Part shown: positions 40,339 through 49,165 of the stretch, piece by piece
Layout: every line of letters starts with the position of its first letter
How positions within the stretch are numbered: the first letter of the stretch is position 1
Assembly (NCBI RefSeq): GCF_003634555.1
Contig: NZ_RBKS01000001.1
Span: 2,046,001-2,110,000 of the forward strand
DNA from: Frondihabitans australicus
Lineage (GTDB): Bacteria; Actinomycetota; Actinomycetes; Actinomycetales; Microbacteriaceae
DNA: 64,000 nt
Reading direction: 5' to 3'
Position numbers and translations under genes: made by a program
The notes under the pieces: model-generated
The model's input: the letters and a program-made list of their open reading frames with translations, nothing else
The model's database searches: none
Told to the model about the DNA's origin: nothing

Positions 40339-41475
40339 TCACGACGAGCGCCACGAAGCGCGTGCGTAGCGGTCGACGTCGGCCCGCCGAATCGACATTC
40401 CATGTCCGGGCGCGGCGAGGTCTGCCAGGAGCCGACCGTCGACGAGTGCCGGCGTGCCGTCGAAGAACTCGCTCTCGATGAGGACGTGGTCGTGGAAGTA
40501 CTCGACATGGACGACGTCGTCGAAGGCCGGGGCGAGGACCCCGTGCAGGGCGGGCGACGTGTGAGCGCTCAGCGGGACGCCGGCTTCTGCCGCCGCTTCG
40601 ACGGCGAGCCCGAAACCTGTGACGCCGCCGCACCGTGTCGCGTCGGCCTGAAGGGTGTCGACGGCACCGGCATTGAGCATGGTGCGGAAGTACCAGGGCG
40701 TCCACCCGTATTCGCCGGCCGCCACGCGCATCCCGTCAGGAGCGGTCTCGCGCACGAGACGCAACCCGGGGAGGTCGTCGCTCGAGACCGGCTCCTCGAA
40801 CCAGGTCACGTCGTGCTCGGCGAAACGGTGAGCGAGGTCGATGGCTTCGGAACGCTCGTAGGCGCCGTTCGCATCGACGAACAGGGCGATGTCGTCACCG
40901 ATCGCCTGGCGAGCGAGGGCGACCCGCGCAGGATCCTGCTCGGGGTGAGTGCCGATCTTCATCTTGACCGCCCTGAGGCCCTCGTCGACCCACCGGCTGA
41001 GCTGACGTGACAGCTGGGCATCGGAGTAGTTGGTGAATCCACCGCTTCCAGAGGCCATGACTCCGTCATGCGGCTGACGGCCCGTGGCGCCCCGGGCGAG
41101 GAATGCGGTCAGCGCCTCGCCGGCGAGCCGAGCCCGCAGATCGTGCAGGGCGACATCGACGGCTGAGATGGCGGACGCGCTGACTCCGACCCAGCCGAGG
41201 TTGCGGACGACGGCACCCATGCGCCAGAAGGTCGCCGTCGGATCGTCGACGTGGGAGTCGAGCACGATGGGCGCGAGCAAGTCACGAATGAGCGGGACCG
41301 CCGCCGGTGATGTGTAGGCGTAGCCGAGGCCCGTCAGACCGCCGGCGTCGATCTCCACGACGATCACGTCGGTGCTCTTCCAGGTCAGCGTGCCGTCGCT
41401 TTCAGGCATCGCCTCGCCGTCGGTCGTGGTCGGGACCGTGTAGGCGTCGACCCGCAACCGAGTCACCGCCGGCAT
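40339..41475 (-). CDS. Mandelate racemase/muconate lactonizing enzyme family protein
   Basis: 378 aa, enolase superfamily. Lys171 and Lys173 (AVKMKIG) are the catalytic lysines; metal ligands Asp201 (FVDANGAYE), Glu227 (WFEEPVSSDDL) and Glu255 (AAGEYGW) are in order, and the C-terminal barrel has QADATRCGGVTGF and SAHTSPALH with the catalytic His. Such enzymes dehydrate or racemise acid sugars. It lies 3 nt after the TPP-dependent enzyme gene end on the same strand, so co-transcription is likely. Confidence 0.93.
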   Translation of the reverse strand: MPAVTRLRVDAYTVPTTTDGEAMPESDGTLTWKSTDVIVVEIDAGGLTGLGYAYTSPAAVPLIRDLLAPIVLDSHVDDPTATFWRMGAVVRNLGWVGVSASAISAVDVALHDLRARLAGEALTAFLARGATGRQPHDGVMASGSGGFTNYSDAQLSRQLSRWVDEGLRAVKMKIGTHPEQDPARVALARQAIGDDIALFVDANGAYERSEAIDLAHRFAEHDVTWFEEPVSSDDLPGLRLVRETAPDGMRVAAGEYGWTPWYFRTMLNAGAVDTLQADATRCGGVTGFGLAVEAAAEAGVPLSAHTSPALHGVLAPAFDDVVHVEYFHDHVLIESEFFDGTPALVDGRLLADLAAPGHGMSIRRADVDRYARASWRSS

Positions 41476-41478
41476 CGT

Positions 41479-43323
41479 TCAGTCGTCTTTCTCGTCGAGG
41501 TCTCGGTCGCCGCCGAGATGCAGGGCGCCCTTGACGCGGTCCAATCCCTCGGCTGCCATGGCCTTAGCCGAGTCCTTGATGACGTCGAGCTCGACTGGGT
41601 CGCCCTTGATGAGCGACTTGGCGGTGTTGAGCGCGTACTCGCGGGTGATGTGCGGAGGCAGTGGCGGCACGTTGCGGCTGACGTACGCGTCGATGACGGT
41701 TACGCCGTCGTGGGCGAATGCTGCGTCGAGGGCGGCGGCGACGGCGTCGTCGTCTTTCACGGCGATTCCTCGGAATCCTAGGAGTTCGGCGTAGCCGGCG
41801 TAGTCGACCGTCTCGACGTCCTGGGAACCGCGCCACATGGGGTTGCCGTCTTCGGTTCGCATCTCCCATGACACTTGCCCGAGGTCGTCGTTGTGCATGA
41901 TGACGACGATGAGCTGCTTGTTCTTCCACCGCGACAGGTACTTCTTCACGGTGATGAGCTCGTTCATGCCGAGCATCTGGAAGGCGCCGTCGCCGATGGT
42001 GCAGACGACGGGACGGTCGGGGTAGGCAAACTTCGCGGCGGTGGCGTAGGGCATCGCGGCGAGCATGGTCGCGAGACGACCGGAGAGGTCGCCCATCATG
42101 CCGCGTCGGAGGCGGATGTGGTGCCCGTACCAGTCGGCGGTGGTTCCTGCGTCGCAGGTGACGATCGCGCCGTCGGGCAGACGGTCGTTGAGGCCGGCGA
42201 ACACGCGGCGCGGGTTGACGCCGTCGTCGTAGGCGATGTCCGCCTGATCCTGCATCTCGGTCTCCCAGTCGGCCATGTCGGCGGCCGCCTTCTCCTGCCA
42301 GGAGCGGTCGTCGTGACGCTTCAGGAGTGGGATGACAGCGGTGAGGACGCTCTTGACGTCGCCCCACAGGTTGACCTCGGTGGGGTAGCGGATGCCGAGC
42401 TGCTCGGGTTTGAGGTCGACCTGCACGGCACGTGCCTGACCGGTCGCGGGCAGGAACTGCCCATAGGGGTAATTGGCGCCCAGGATGACGAGGGTGTCGC
42501 AGCCCTTCATCTGGTCGAGGCTCGGCTTCGAGCCGAGGAGACCTAGTTGCTGGGTGTGGTAGGCCACGTCGGAGGGCACGACCGCCTTGCCGCGGAGCGA
42601 CGTGATGATCCCCGCACCGGCCAGGTCGGCGGCCTCGAGCACCTCGTCTGTCGCGCCGGTGGCGCCGTGGCCGACGAGGAACGTCACCTTCTGCCCGGCG
42701 TTGATGATCTCGGCCATCGCCTGGATCTCGGCGATCGGGGGCGTGATGGCGGTCGACGCGGCCACGGCGCTCGAGCGGGACACCCAGTTGGCGGGGGCCG
42801 GCTCCTGCCAGTCCATGGCCTGAACGTCGTGGGGCAGCACGATCACAGCCGGCTGCAGGCGCAGCTTCGCCGTGCGGAATGCCGTGTCGACGACGACCTG
42901 CGCCTGGTCGGGTGTCGTGATGGTCTCGACGTAGCAGGCGACGTCGGCGAAAGTCCGTTCGAGGTTCGACTCCTGCTGCACGAAGGTGCCGAGAGCCGCG
43001 AGGCCCTGCTGGCCGACGATGGCGACCACGGGCTGGTTGTCCATTTGGGCGTCGTAGAGGCCGTTAAGCATGTGAAACGCGCCCGGGCTCGAGGTGGCTA
43101 CGCAGACGCCGACCTCGCCGGTGAACTTCGCGTGCGCCGTCGCCATGAGCGAGCAGATCTCTTCGTGGGTCGGGCGGATGTACTCCAGCCCGTCGCCGTC
43201 GCGATCGGTCTTGCCGAGCATCCCGTCGAACTCGCCGATGCCGTCACCGGGGAACCCGAACACGCGGGTGACGCCCCACTCTCGGATGCGCTGGATGATG
43301 AATTCACTGACGTTGATGGCCAT
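41479..43323 (-). CDS. Thiamine pyrophosphate-dependent oxidase-like enzyme
   Basis: 614 aa. MAINVSEFIIQRIREWGVTR opens the PYR domain; Glu54/55 (THEEICSLMATAHAKFTGEV) would be the proton-relay glutamate. A central domain follows with VTFLVGHGATG, and the PP domain contains IGDGAFQMLGMNELITVKKY with the GDG...N metal motif. The architecture fits pyruvate oxidase/acetolactate synthase relatives (e.g. PoxB). The ATG has AAAGGAA upstream. It lies 32 nt after the GMC oxidoreductase gene. Confidence 0.92.
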   Translation of the reverse strand: MAINVSEFIIQRIREWGVTRVFGFPGDGIGEFDGMLGKTDRDGDGLEYIRPTHEEICSLMATAHAKFTGEVGVCVATSSPGAFHMLNGLYDAQMDNQPVVAIVGQQGLAALGTFVQQESNLERTFADVACYVETITTPDQAQVVVDTAFRTAKLRLQPAVIVLPHDVQAMDWQEPAPANWVSRSSAVAASTAITPPIAEIQAMAEIINAGQKVTFLVGHGATGATDEVLEAADLAGAGIITSLRGKAVVPSDVAYHTQQLGLLGSKPSLDQMKGCDTLVILGANYPYGQFLPATGQARAVQVDLKPEQLGIRYPTEVNLWGDVKSVLTAVIPLLKRHDDRSWQEKAAADMADWETEMQDQADIAYDDGVNPRRVFAGLNDRLPDGAIVTCDAGTTADWYGHHIRLRRGMMGDLSGRLATMLAAMPYATAAKFAYPDRPVVCTIGDGAFQMLGMNELITVKKYLSRWKNKQLIVVIMHNDDLGQVSWEMRTEDGNPMWRGSQDVETVDYAGYAELLGFRGIAVKDDDAVAAALDAAFAHDGVTVIDAYVSRNVPPLPPHITREYALNTAKSLIKGDPVELDVIKDSAKAMAAEGLDRVKGALHLGGDRDLDEKDD

Positions 43324-43355
43324 GAGGTGTTCCTTTCTGTCGTGCGTGCGAGCGG

Positions 43356-44996
43356 TCAGCCGAAGGTCGGCCCGGCGGTCGCGAGGTGGTCGGCGACGCG
43401 TGCGGTGAGCGCCATGATCGTCAGGGCCGGGTTCGCGCTGCCCTGGGTGGGCAGCACGCTGCCGTCGGTGATGTAGAGATTCGGGACGGCGAACGTGCGA
43501 CAGTTGCCGTCGACGACTCCGTGCTGCTCGTCTGAGGCCATGCGGGCGCCGCCGACCAGGTGCGCGTAGCGCTGGATCGTGATGGTCTCGTCGGCTCCGG
43601 CGGCCTCGAGAATCGTCTCCATCGTCTTCGTGGCGGCGTCCATCAACTGGCGGTCGTTGTCGCAGAGCGAGTACGCGAAGTGCGCCACGGGCGTTCCGGT
43701 TCGGTCGGTCTCGTCCGCCAGGGTCACCCGGTTGTCGGCCTGCGGAAGCAACTCGCACAGGCCACCCAGAGTCGCCCAGTGAACGTAGTCGGACATGTAG
43801 TTGCGGAAGTCGCGCCCCCAGTGGCCCTGGGCCATGACGTGCTCGGCCCAGGTGATCGGCATCGGCGAGATGTTCTGAATCGAGTAGCCGCGCTTGTACG
43901 GTTTCGACGGGTCGGTCTCGTAGAACTGCTCAGAGCTGACCTCGGGAGGCGGCGCCTTGAACATCCTGATCTCCGAGTCGAACCGTCCGGCCGTCTGGGG
44001 TGCACCCTGCACCATCAGGTACCGGCCGACCTGGTCGAAGTCGTTCGCCAGGCCTTCCGGGAATCGGGCCGACGTCGAGTTGAGCAGGAGCCGCGGAGTC
44101 TCGATCGAGTAACCAGCCACCGCGACCATCCGTGCTCGTTGGAACCGGCTGACGCCGTCCTTCACGTAGTGCACCCCGGTGGCCAAGCCCGTCCGCCCGT
44201 CGATCTCGACACGGGTGACGAGAGCGTCGGGGCGGATCTCGGCCCCGTGAGCGAGAGCGTCGGGCACGTGGGTGATGAGCGGAGACGCCTTGGCGTTGAC
44301 CTTGCAGCCCTGAAGGCAGAATCCGCGGTAGATGCAGTGCGGGCGGTTGCCGAAGCGCCCGTTCGGGATCGCGACAGGACCGACGTGGGCTTCTATCCCT
44401 GCAGCAAGGGCACCGCGCTGGAAGATCTCGCCGTTTCCGCCGACCGGATGTGGACGGTGTGGATACGTGTGCGAGTCGCCCCACGGCCAGTCGTCGCCGG
44501 CGACGGGGAGCTCGGCCTCGATGTGCTCGTAGAACGGCTTGAGGTCGTCGTAGTCGATCGGCCAGTCGGCGCCGACACCGTCGCGGGTGAAGGTCTCGAA
44601 GTCGCTCGGGTGGAACCTCGGCGTGTAGCCGGCGTAGTGGACCATGGATCCGCCGACGCCGCGGCCCGAGTTGTTGGAGCCGAGCGGCACCGGATCGCTT
44701 CCGCCGATCTGGCGCGGCTCCGTCCAGTACAGCTTGTGGCTGCCGGCCTCGTCGCTGACCCAGTCCTTCTCCGGGTCCCAGAACGGGCCCGCGTCGAGGG
44801 CGACGACCTTCCAGCCGTGCCGTGCCATACGCTGCATGAGCGTGCCGCCGCCGGCCCCACAGCCGACGATCACCAGATCGACTTCGTCGTCGTCGTCGAA
44901 TCGACGCATGTCGTGCCGGAGGCCGTGCCCGAGCGCTCCGTTTTTCTCGAGCAGCCAAGCCGACTCGTTGCGCGTGCGGATGTCGGCGTAGCTCAT
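43356..44996 (-). CDS. GMC-family oxidoreductase (gluconate/sugar dehydrogenase-like)
   Basis: 546 aa. The FAD dinucleotide motif is VDLVIVGCGAGGGTLMQRMA; GVGGSMVHYAGYTPRF is the family loop near the flavin; a cysteine-rich segment CIYRGFCLQGCKVNAK is typical of the membrane-associated gluconate 2-dehydrogenase flavin subunit; and the C-terminal VGGARMASDEQHGVVDGNCR and NPALTIMALTARVADHL contain the catalytic His/Asn signature. The start overlaps the small-subunit stop by 4 nt. Confidence 0.93.
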   Translation of the reverse strand: MSYADIRTRNESAWLLEKNGALGHGLRHDMRRFDDDDEVDLVIVGCGAGGGTLMQRMARHGWKVVALDAGPFWDPEKDWVSDEAGSHKLYWTEPRQIGGSDPVPLGSNNSGRGVGGSMVHYAGYTPRFHPSDFETFTRDGVGADWPIDYDDLKPFYEHIEAELPVAGDDWPWGDSHTYPHRPHPVGGNGEIFQRGALAAGIEAHVGPVAIPNGRFGNRPHCIYRGFCLQGCKVNAKASPLITHVPDALAHGAEIRPDALVTRVEIDGRTGLATGVHYVKDGVSRFQRARMVAVAGYSIETPRLLLNSTSARFPEGLANDFDQVGRYLMVQGAPQTAGRFDSEIRMFKAPPPEVSSEQFYETDPSKPYKRGYSIQNISPMPITWAEHVMAQGHWGRDFRNYMSDYVHWATLGGLCELLPQADNRVTLADETDRTGTPVAHFAYSLCDNDRQLMDAATKTMETILEAAGADETITIQRYAHLVGGARMASDEQHGVVDGNCRTFAVPNLYITDGSVLPTQGSANPALTIMALTARVADHLATAGPTFG

Positions 44997-45673
44997 GAGC
45001 GGTCCTTCGCTCCGGCGCGGCCGGCCACCGGGTCGTCGTCCTGCCGCACGTCGTGGACCTCGAAGGGCTCGAGCCTGTCGACGCCAGGGTTCTTGTATCC
45101 GCGAGGGTAGGCGGGCCCGGAGAAGCCGATCTCGTTCCAGGCGTAGGGATGCGAGTAGAACGCCGTGGCGGCGTACCTCGACCAGAGATCCCACACCCGC
45201 TTGCGCGGCAGGTCGTGCCAGTGCTCGTCGGTCGAGTCCTTGATGGATGCTAGAAGCACTGTCTGGGTCTCCCAGTCGAGTTGCGCGACAGCGGCTCCGT
45301 GGACGGCTTGCGCGTCGTCGTCGAGCGCCGCGAGCGATCGCTGCCAGGCTGTGCCGTCGTCGGGCATGTCGTCGTAGTGCCAGCCGTCGGTCTCGTCCTC
45401 GGCGAGACGCGAATCGACCATCCGAGTCAGTTCGATGCGGGGCTCGCCGGGCGCCGGGCGCTGGTTCATGAGCTGGTCGAGGACGACCGTGGCCGCTGCC
45501 TCCTCGGCCGGTGTGAAGAACCGGATCGGCGGCAGGTCGTGCAACCGGTCGGTGACGGCGGCGCGCGTGGCGTCGTCCCAGTGCGAGGTCTGTCGCAGCA
45601 CGTCGAAGCCGGGGAAGCGATGTCCGCCCTCCTCCGGCGGGAGGGGCAGAGTCGTCCCGGTCGATCGGCTCAC
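44993..45673 (-). CDS. Gluconate 2-dehydrogenase subunit 3-like protein
   Basis: 226 aa, GTG start overlapping the upstream stop by 4 nt. PPIRFFTPAEEAAATVVLDQ and LMNQRPAPGEPRIELTRMVD are the family-typical opening, and later SHPYAWNEIGFSGPAYPRGY. It is the expected partner of the GMC flavoprotein encoded next. No Tat signal is seen, so this pair may be cytoplasmic. Confidence 0.88.
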   Translation of the reverse strand: MSRSTGTTLPLPPEEGGHRFPGFDVLRQTSHWDDATRAAVTDRLHDLPPIRFFTPAEEAAATVVLDQLMNQRPAPGEPRIELTRMVDSRLAEDETDGWHYDDMPDDGTAWQRSLAALDDDAQAVHGAAVAQLDWETQTVLLASIKDSTDEHWHDLPRKRVWDLWSRYAATAFYSHPYAWNEIGFSGPAYPRGYKNPGVDRLEPFEVHDVRQDDDPVAGRAGAKDRS

Positions 45674-46122
45674 GACTCGCGGCGGAGGACCGCGGCGAGC
45701 AGTCCCATCCCGCCGACCAGGGTCACCAGCAGCGGGGCGAGCAAAGGCGGCCCGACCTCCATGTTGTAACGGAAATTCTTCCATCCACCGGGCTTTTGAC
45801 CGATGCCGCGGGCATGCAGGATCGTGCCCTGCAGCCCGTTGGCGACGACGACGATGCTCGTCGCCGGAAGGACCGTCTTGGCGAGTCGGTGACTGACGAA
45901 GCCGGCCACGCCGGACGCCGCGGCGATGGGGCCGACCACGATCGGCGTGTACATCCATCGATTGCCAAAACTCGCCTTGTCGTGCTCGAAGAAGATCTCG
46001 AGGGTGGTCACGACGGCACCCATGGCCGTCAGCGCCGACAGGGTCTGCTCGAACCGACCGTGACGGACGTCTTTCACGAGCCTGTCGACGCCGAGGGCGC
46101 TCCTGGTGATGCCATGTGCCAT
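45670..46122 (-). CDS. Membrane protein, 150 aa
   Basis: MAHGITRSALGVDRLVKDVR then several hydrophobic segments: LSALTAMGAVVTTLEIFFEH, TPIVVGPIAAASGVAGFVSH, VLPATSIVVVANGLQGTIL and LLAPLLVTLVGGMGLLAAVL. About four membrane segments. The 4-nt overlap with the subunit-3 gene suggests it may anchor the GMC dehydrogenase complex, which is inference. Confidence 0.8.
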   Translation of the reverse strand: MAHGITRSALGVDRLVKDVRHGRFEQTLSALTAMGAVVTTLEIFFEHDKASFGNRWMYTPIVVGPIAAASGVAGFVSHRLAKTVLPATSIVVVANGLQGTILHARGIGQKPGGWKNFRYNMEVGPPLLAPLLVTLVGGMGLLAAVLRRES

Positions 46123-46194
46123 GCCTCCCGTGTACTCGGCATCCCATGACGCGGCTGGGCGTTTGTCACCCGTCGGCGTCGGTAGCATCTCGGC

Positions 46195-46704
46195 ATGGCC
46201 GAGCAGCAGCACGCCCCGGACGCCGACGCCCTACCCGGCGACGGCCGCGACGAGACCGAGACCGAGCGTCTGGACCGCAACTTCTCCGAGATCCTGCAGG
46301 AGCTGAGGGTCACCCAGACCGGAACCCAGATCCTCACCGGATTCCTCCTGGCCGTGGCCTTTCAGAACAGGTTCACGTCGCTGAACGAATTCCAGGTGGA
46401 CGTGTACCTGGTCCTCGTGATCCTCGCGGCCAGTGCGACTGCACTGGGTCTGGCCCCGGTGAGCCTGCATCGAATGCTGTTTCGTCGCGGCGAGAAGGAT
46501 CGGATCGTCGCGATCTCCAGCGCGCTCCTCGACGTCATTCTGATCTGTGTCGCGGCCTGCATCACGGGCGTCGTCCTGCTTGTCTTCGACGTCGTCGCCT
46601 CGCTGACGGCGGGCATCGTCGCGTCCTCCTGCGTGCTGATCGGTCTCCTGGTGCTGTGGTACGTATTCCCACGCCGTGAGCGGCGTTCCCGTCGCAAGCC
46701 CTAG
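46195..46704 (+). CDS. DUF6328 family membrane protein
   Basis: 169 aa. ETERLDRNFSEILQELRVTQ then TGTQILTGFLLAVAFQNRFT match the conserved opening; segments VYLVLVILAASATALGLAPV and VILICVAACITGVVLLVFDV plus ASSCVLIGLLVLWYVFPRRE are membrane helices. Four segments expected. Function unknown. Confidence 0.9.
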   Translation: MAEQQHAPDADALPGDGRDETETERLDRNFSEILQELRVTQTGTQILTGFLLAVAFQNRFTSLNEFQVDVYLVLVILAASATALGLAPVSLHRMLFRRGEKDRIVAISSALLDVILICVAACITGVVLLVFDVVASLTAGIVASSCVLIGLLVLWYVFPRRERRSRRKP

Positions 46705-46720
46705 CCGTAGATGGGGACGG

Positions 46721-47059
46721 TCACTTCTTGTCGGGGTCGTTGCCCCAGTTCATGAGCGAGTACCGCCAGGGAATGTCGCTGGTGTCGCCCGAGGGCCGCT
46801 GCTTGGAATGCCGTGCGACGTAGCCCACGACCTTCCGCATGTGCGTGAAGTCACTGTTGGTCAGGTCGGCCTTCTTTGTGCGGAGGATCGCCACGATCCG
46901 GCGACCGCTCGCGTGACCGGTCGACTCGCCGCCGCCCTTCTTCTGGCCGACCTCCTTCGACTCGTCTGTGTCGAGCCATTTCTCGATCTCGGAGGGGCCC
47001 ATGTTCACGGCGTCGTGGAAGTCCTTCCAGGTCGCATCGTCGTCGTGCTCGTCAGCCAT
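46721..47059 (-). CDS. DUF3140 family protein
   Basis: 112 aa. WKDFHDAVNMGPSEIEKWLD, then SGRRIVAILRTKKADLTNSD and HMRKVVGYVARHSKQRPSGD match the DUF3140 pattern. It overlaps the 3' end of the 453-aa hypothetical gene by 8 nt on the same strand. Proposed DNA-binding role is not established. Confidence 0.9.
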   Translation of the reverse strand: MADEHDDDATWKDFHDAVNMGPSEIEKWLDTDESKEVGQKKGGGESTGHASGRRIVAILRTKKADLTNSDFTHMRKVVGYVARHSKQRPSGDTSDIPWRYSLMNWGNDPDKK

Positions 47060-48413
47060 CGTGGTTCCTTTCCGTTGTGACGAGGGTGCGACCCCGTTCA
47101 CCGACGATGCTCCCGAGTGCGGCGGTCACCTCGTCGGGGGCGAGGGGTGCGTCGTCGAGTCGGGCTGTCGGCTCCTGCGAGAAGAAGTCGCGGTAGCGGC
47201 CCATGGCTCCGATGTCGTGCGGTGACGCGTCGGCACGCAGGGCCGGCAGGTGGGCGAAGGCGCCCTGGCCGAACGATTGGATGGTGGCGCGGACGTCGTC
47301 GGGCGTGACGCGTCTCGGGGACTCGGCACCGTGCTGGAAGAGGAACGCGTCGACCTCGTTGTAAGGCTCGCTGTTCTGCAGGTGGAAGCGCAGCGAATCG
47401 AGGGCGGATTCGACCGGGAAGAACGTCCAGAACGGGACCGCGCCGATACGCAGCGTCTCGCCCGGATCGCCGAGCACGAACGAGGGCACGACGAGGCGGT
47501 CCGCTTCGCCGCCTCGGAAGCGCGTCCAGTCGCGGATGATCTCTGCCACCGGGTGTGACGCCTCCTGCGGGCCGTCGACGACAATATCGACGAGTGTGTG
47601 CCCGTTGGCGGCGCACCAGTCGCGGACACCCTGCGAGAAGCCGGGGTCGGATCCCCACTCGGCCTCCGGGGACGTGTCGTCGGCTTGCGGCGCGTAGGGC
47701 ATCGCCAGGTACTCGTCCGGCGTCACTCCGCCGCGGCCGCCGACCTGGAACGCGTGGCGGTCGCCGACGCGCGTGACGGGCCAGGTCGACTCGTCGTGGA
47801 TCAGATAGACGGGTGCGTCGGGGGCCAGCGCGTCTCCGAGGAATCGTGCGTAGGCGTCGGGAAGGGTCGACCATTTGGTGCGGAAGTACGCCATGCGGGC
47901 GACCATCAGCTGATCCTGCGCGCTGTCGTGCATCTGGTGCAGGGTCACGTCGGGGTTCGAGCGCAGGAGCCGCGGGCCGACTTCCCGGCCGAAGTCGAGG
48001 GCGCGATCGGCCCGCTCGGCGTCACCGACGTGGTGCACGGGGATGAGGACGGTACCGGGCAGCCAAGGAGCACCCATGGCCGCCGCCAGATGGGTCAGGG
48101 CGCCGTTGCTCGAGCCGATGAACACGGCCGGGTAGAGGCCTCCGTCGTACGCGCCCGCGAAACTCGCCGCCACCCGAGACAGGTCGACGTCGGCGAGTGT
48201 CTCAGGGTCGATGCCTTCGGCTCCGCCGATGCGCGCGTAGATCGGCCCGAGCACCGACCACGGCAGGTGGCTCGCGATTCGAGCGGCGTCACCGGCGATC
48301 CGCGGGTTGCCGAGGTTCGGAAAAGCCCGCCCGGTGAGCGCTGCCACCGTGGAAGCGTGGAGGACGCTGGCCGAGTCGAAGGCCGCCACGACCTTCTCGG
48401 GATCGAGACTCAC
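47052..48413 (-). CDS. Hypothetical protein, 453 aa
   Basis: MSLDPEKVVAAFDSASVLHA, an N-terminal helical part, then AVFIGSSNGALTHLAAAMGA and PWLPGTVLIPVHHVGD, resembling an alpha/beta hydrolase-type nucleophile elbow (GSSNG) but without a confirmed triad. Later NGHTLVDIVVDGPQEASHPV. I do not recognise the family. It sits between an alpha/beta hydrolase and DUF3140 with 4-nt and 8-nt overlaps, so the three are co-translated. Confidence 0.75.
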   Translation of the reverse strand: MSLDPEKVVAAFDSASVLHASTVAALTGRAFPNLGNPRIAGDAARIASHLPWSVLGPIYARIGGAEGIDPETLADVDLSRVAASFAGAYDGGLYPAVFIGSSNGALTHLAAAMGAPWLPGTVLIPVHHVGDAERADRALDFGREVGPRLLRSNPDVTLHQMHDSAQDQLMVARMAYFRTKWSTLPDAYARFLGDALAPDAPVYLIHDESTWPVTRVGDRHAFQVGGRGGVTPDEYLAMPYAPQADDTSPEAEWGSDPGFSQGVRDWCAANGHTLVDIVVDGPQEASHPVAEIIRDWTRFRGGEADRLVVPSFVLGDPGETLRIGAVPFWTFFPVESALDSLRFHLQNSEPYNEVDAFLFQHGAESPRRVTPDDVRATIQSFGQGAFAHLPALRADASPHDIGAMGRYRDFFSQEPTARLDDAPLAPDEVTAALGSIVGERGRTLVTTERNHDG

Positions 48414-49057
48414 GATGGGACCTCCTCGGTCGTGATCAACCCTTCGACGAATCGGGCGAAGGCTTCCGAATCGTTGACCGGCCAGGAGTGCGCCTGCCTC
48501 GGGATCTGCACGAAGCGTCCGCCGAGGCTTCGTGCATAGCGCTCACCGCCGAGGGTGTCCCACTCGGGATGCGCGATGGTGAGAGGGCCGTCGAACCCTC
48601 GCAGGGACGCTTCGATCGGCGTGCGGGTCGCCGAGACGAGACCGCGCACGATCCGTGGGATTCCGCTGTGGGCCCAGTCCGGCAGATTCTGCGACAGTTC
48701 GGGGTCGCCCTTCTGCTTGCGCAGAAGCCAGGCTGCTGCCAAGCGGGTGGGGGTGCGCAACTCGGGCGCGACAGTGGGGCTGATCAGCAGGAGCCGGCGG
48801 ATCCTGCGACCGGCCCCCGCGGCTGCGGCCGCTGCCTGTGTGCCGACCGACAGCCCGACGAGGAGGTCGACGTCGCGTGCACCGTCGTCGATCTCGGCAC
48901 CGAGCAGGCGCCCGTAGTGGTCGAGCTGGACCGGCACACCGTGCCAGGTGGGAGCAGGAAGCAGATGGGCGTCGTGCCCGCGCGCCCGGAGCGCGGCGGC
49001 GGCGGGGGCGGCGTAGTGCCGGACGGCGAGCCCCGGGACGATGAGGATGAGCGCCAT
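48410..49057 (-). CDS. RBBP9/YdeN-like alpha/beta hydrolase
   Basis: 215 aa beginning MALILIVPGLAVRHYAAPAA. VDLLVGLSVGTQAAAAAAGA has the nucleophile elbow GLSVG. The C-terminal parts GPLTIAHPEWDTLGGERYAR and PRQAHSWPVND supply the acid and the His (QAH). A small serine hydrolase; substrate unknown. ATG at 49057 is used since it starts the first strand. Its 3' end overlaps the 453-aa gene. Confidence 0.82.
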   Translation of the reverse strand: MALILIVPGLAVRHYAAPAAAALRARGHDAHLLPAPTWHGVPVQLDHYGRLLGAEIDDGARDVDLLVGLSVGTQAAAAAAGAGRRIRRLLLISPTVAPELRTPTRLAAAWLLRKQKGDPELSQNLPDWAHSGIPRIVRGLVSATRTPIEASLRGFDGPLTIAHPEWDTLGGERYARSLGGRFVQIPRQAHSWPVNDSEAFARFVEGLITTEEVPS

Positions 49058-49165
49058 GGGCCCATCGTGCTCCTCGGGGTACAGCGCGACTGCGGGTACC
49101 CGACGGTCCACGAGGCGCCGGGCGTACGTTCGGCTCGTTCGCACCGAATCGGAAAGGGTCCACCC

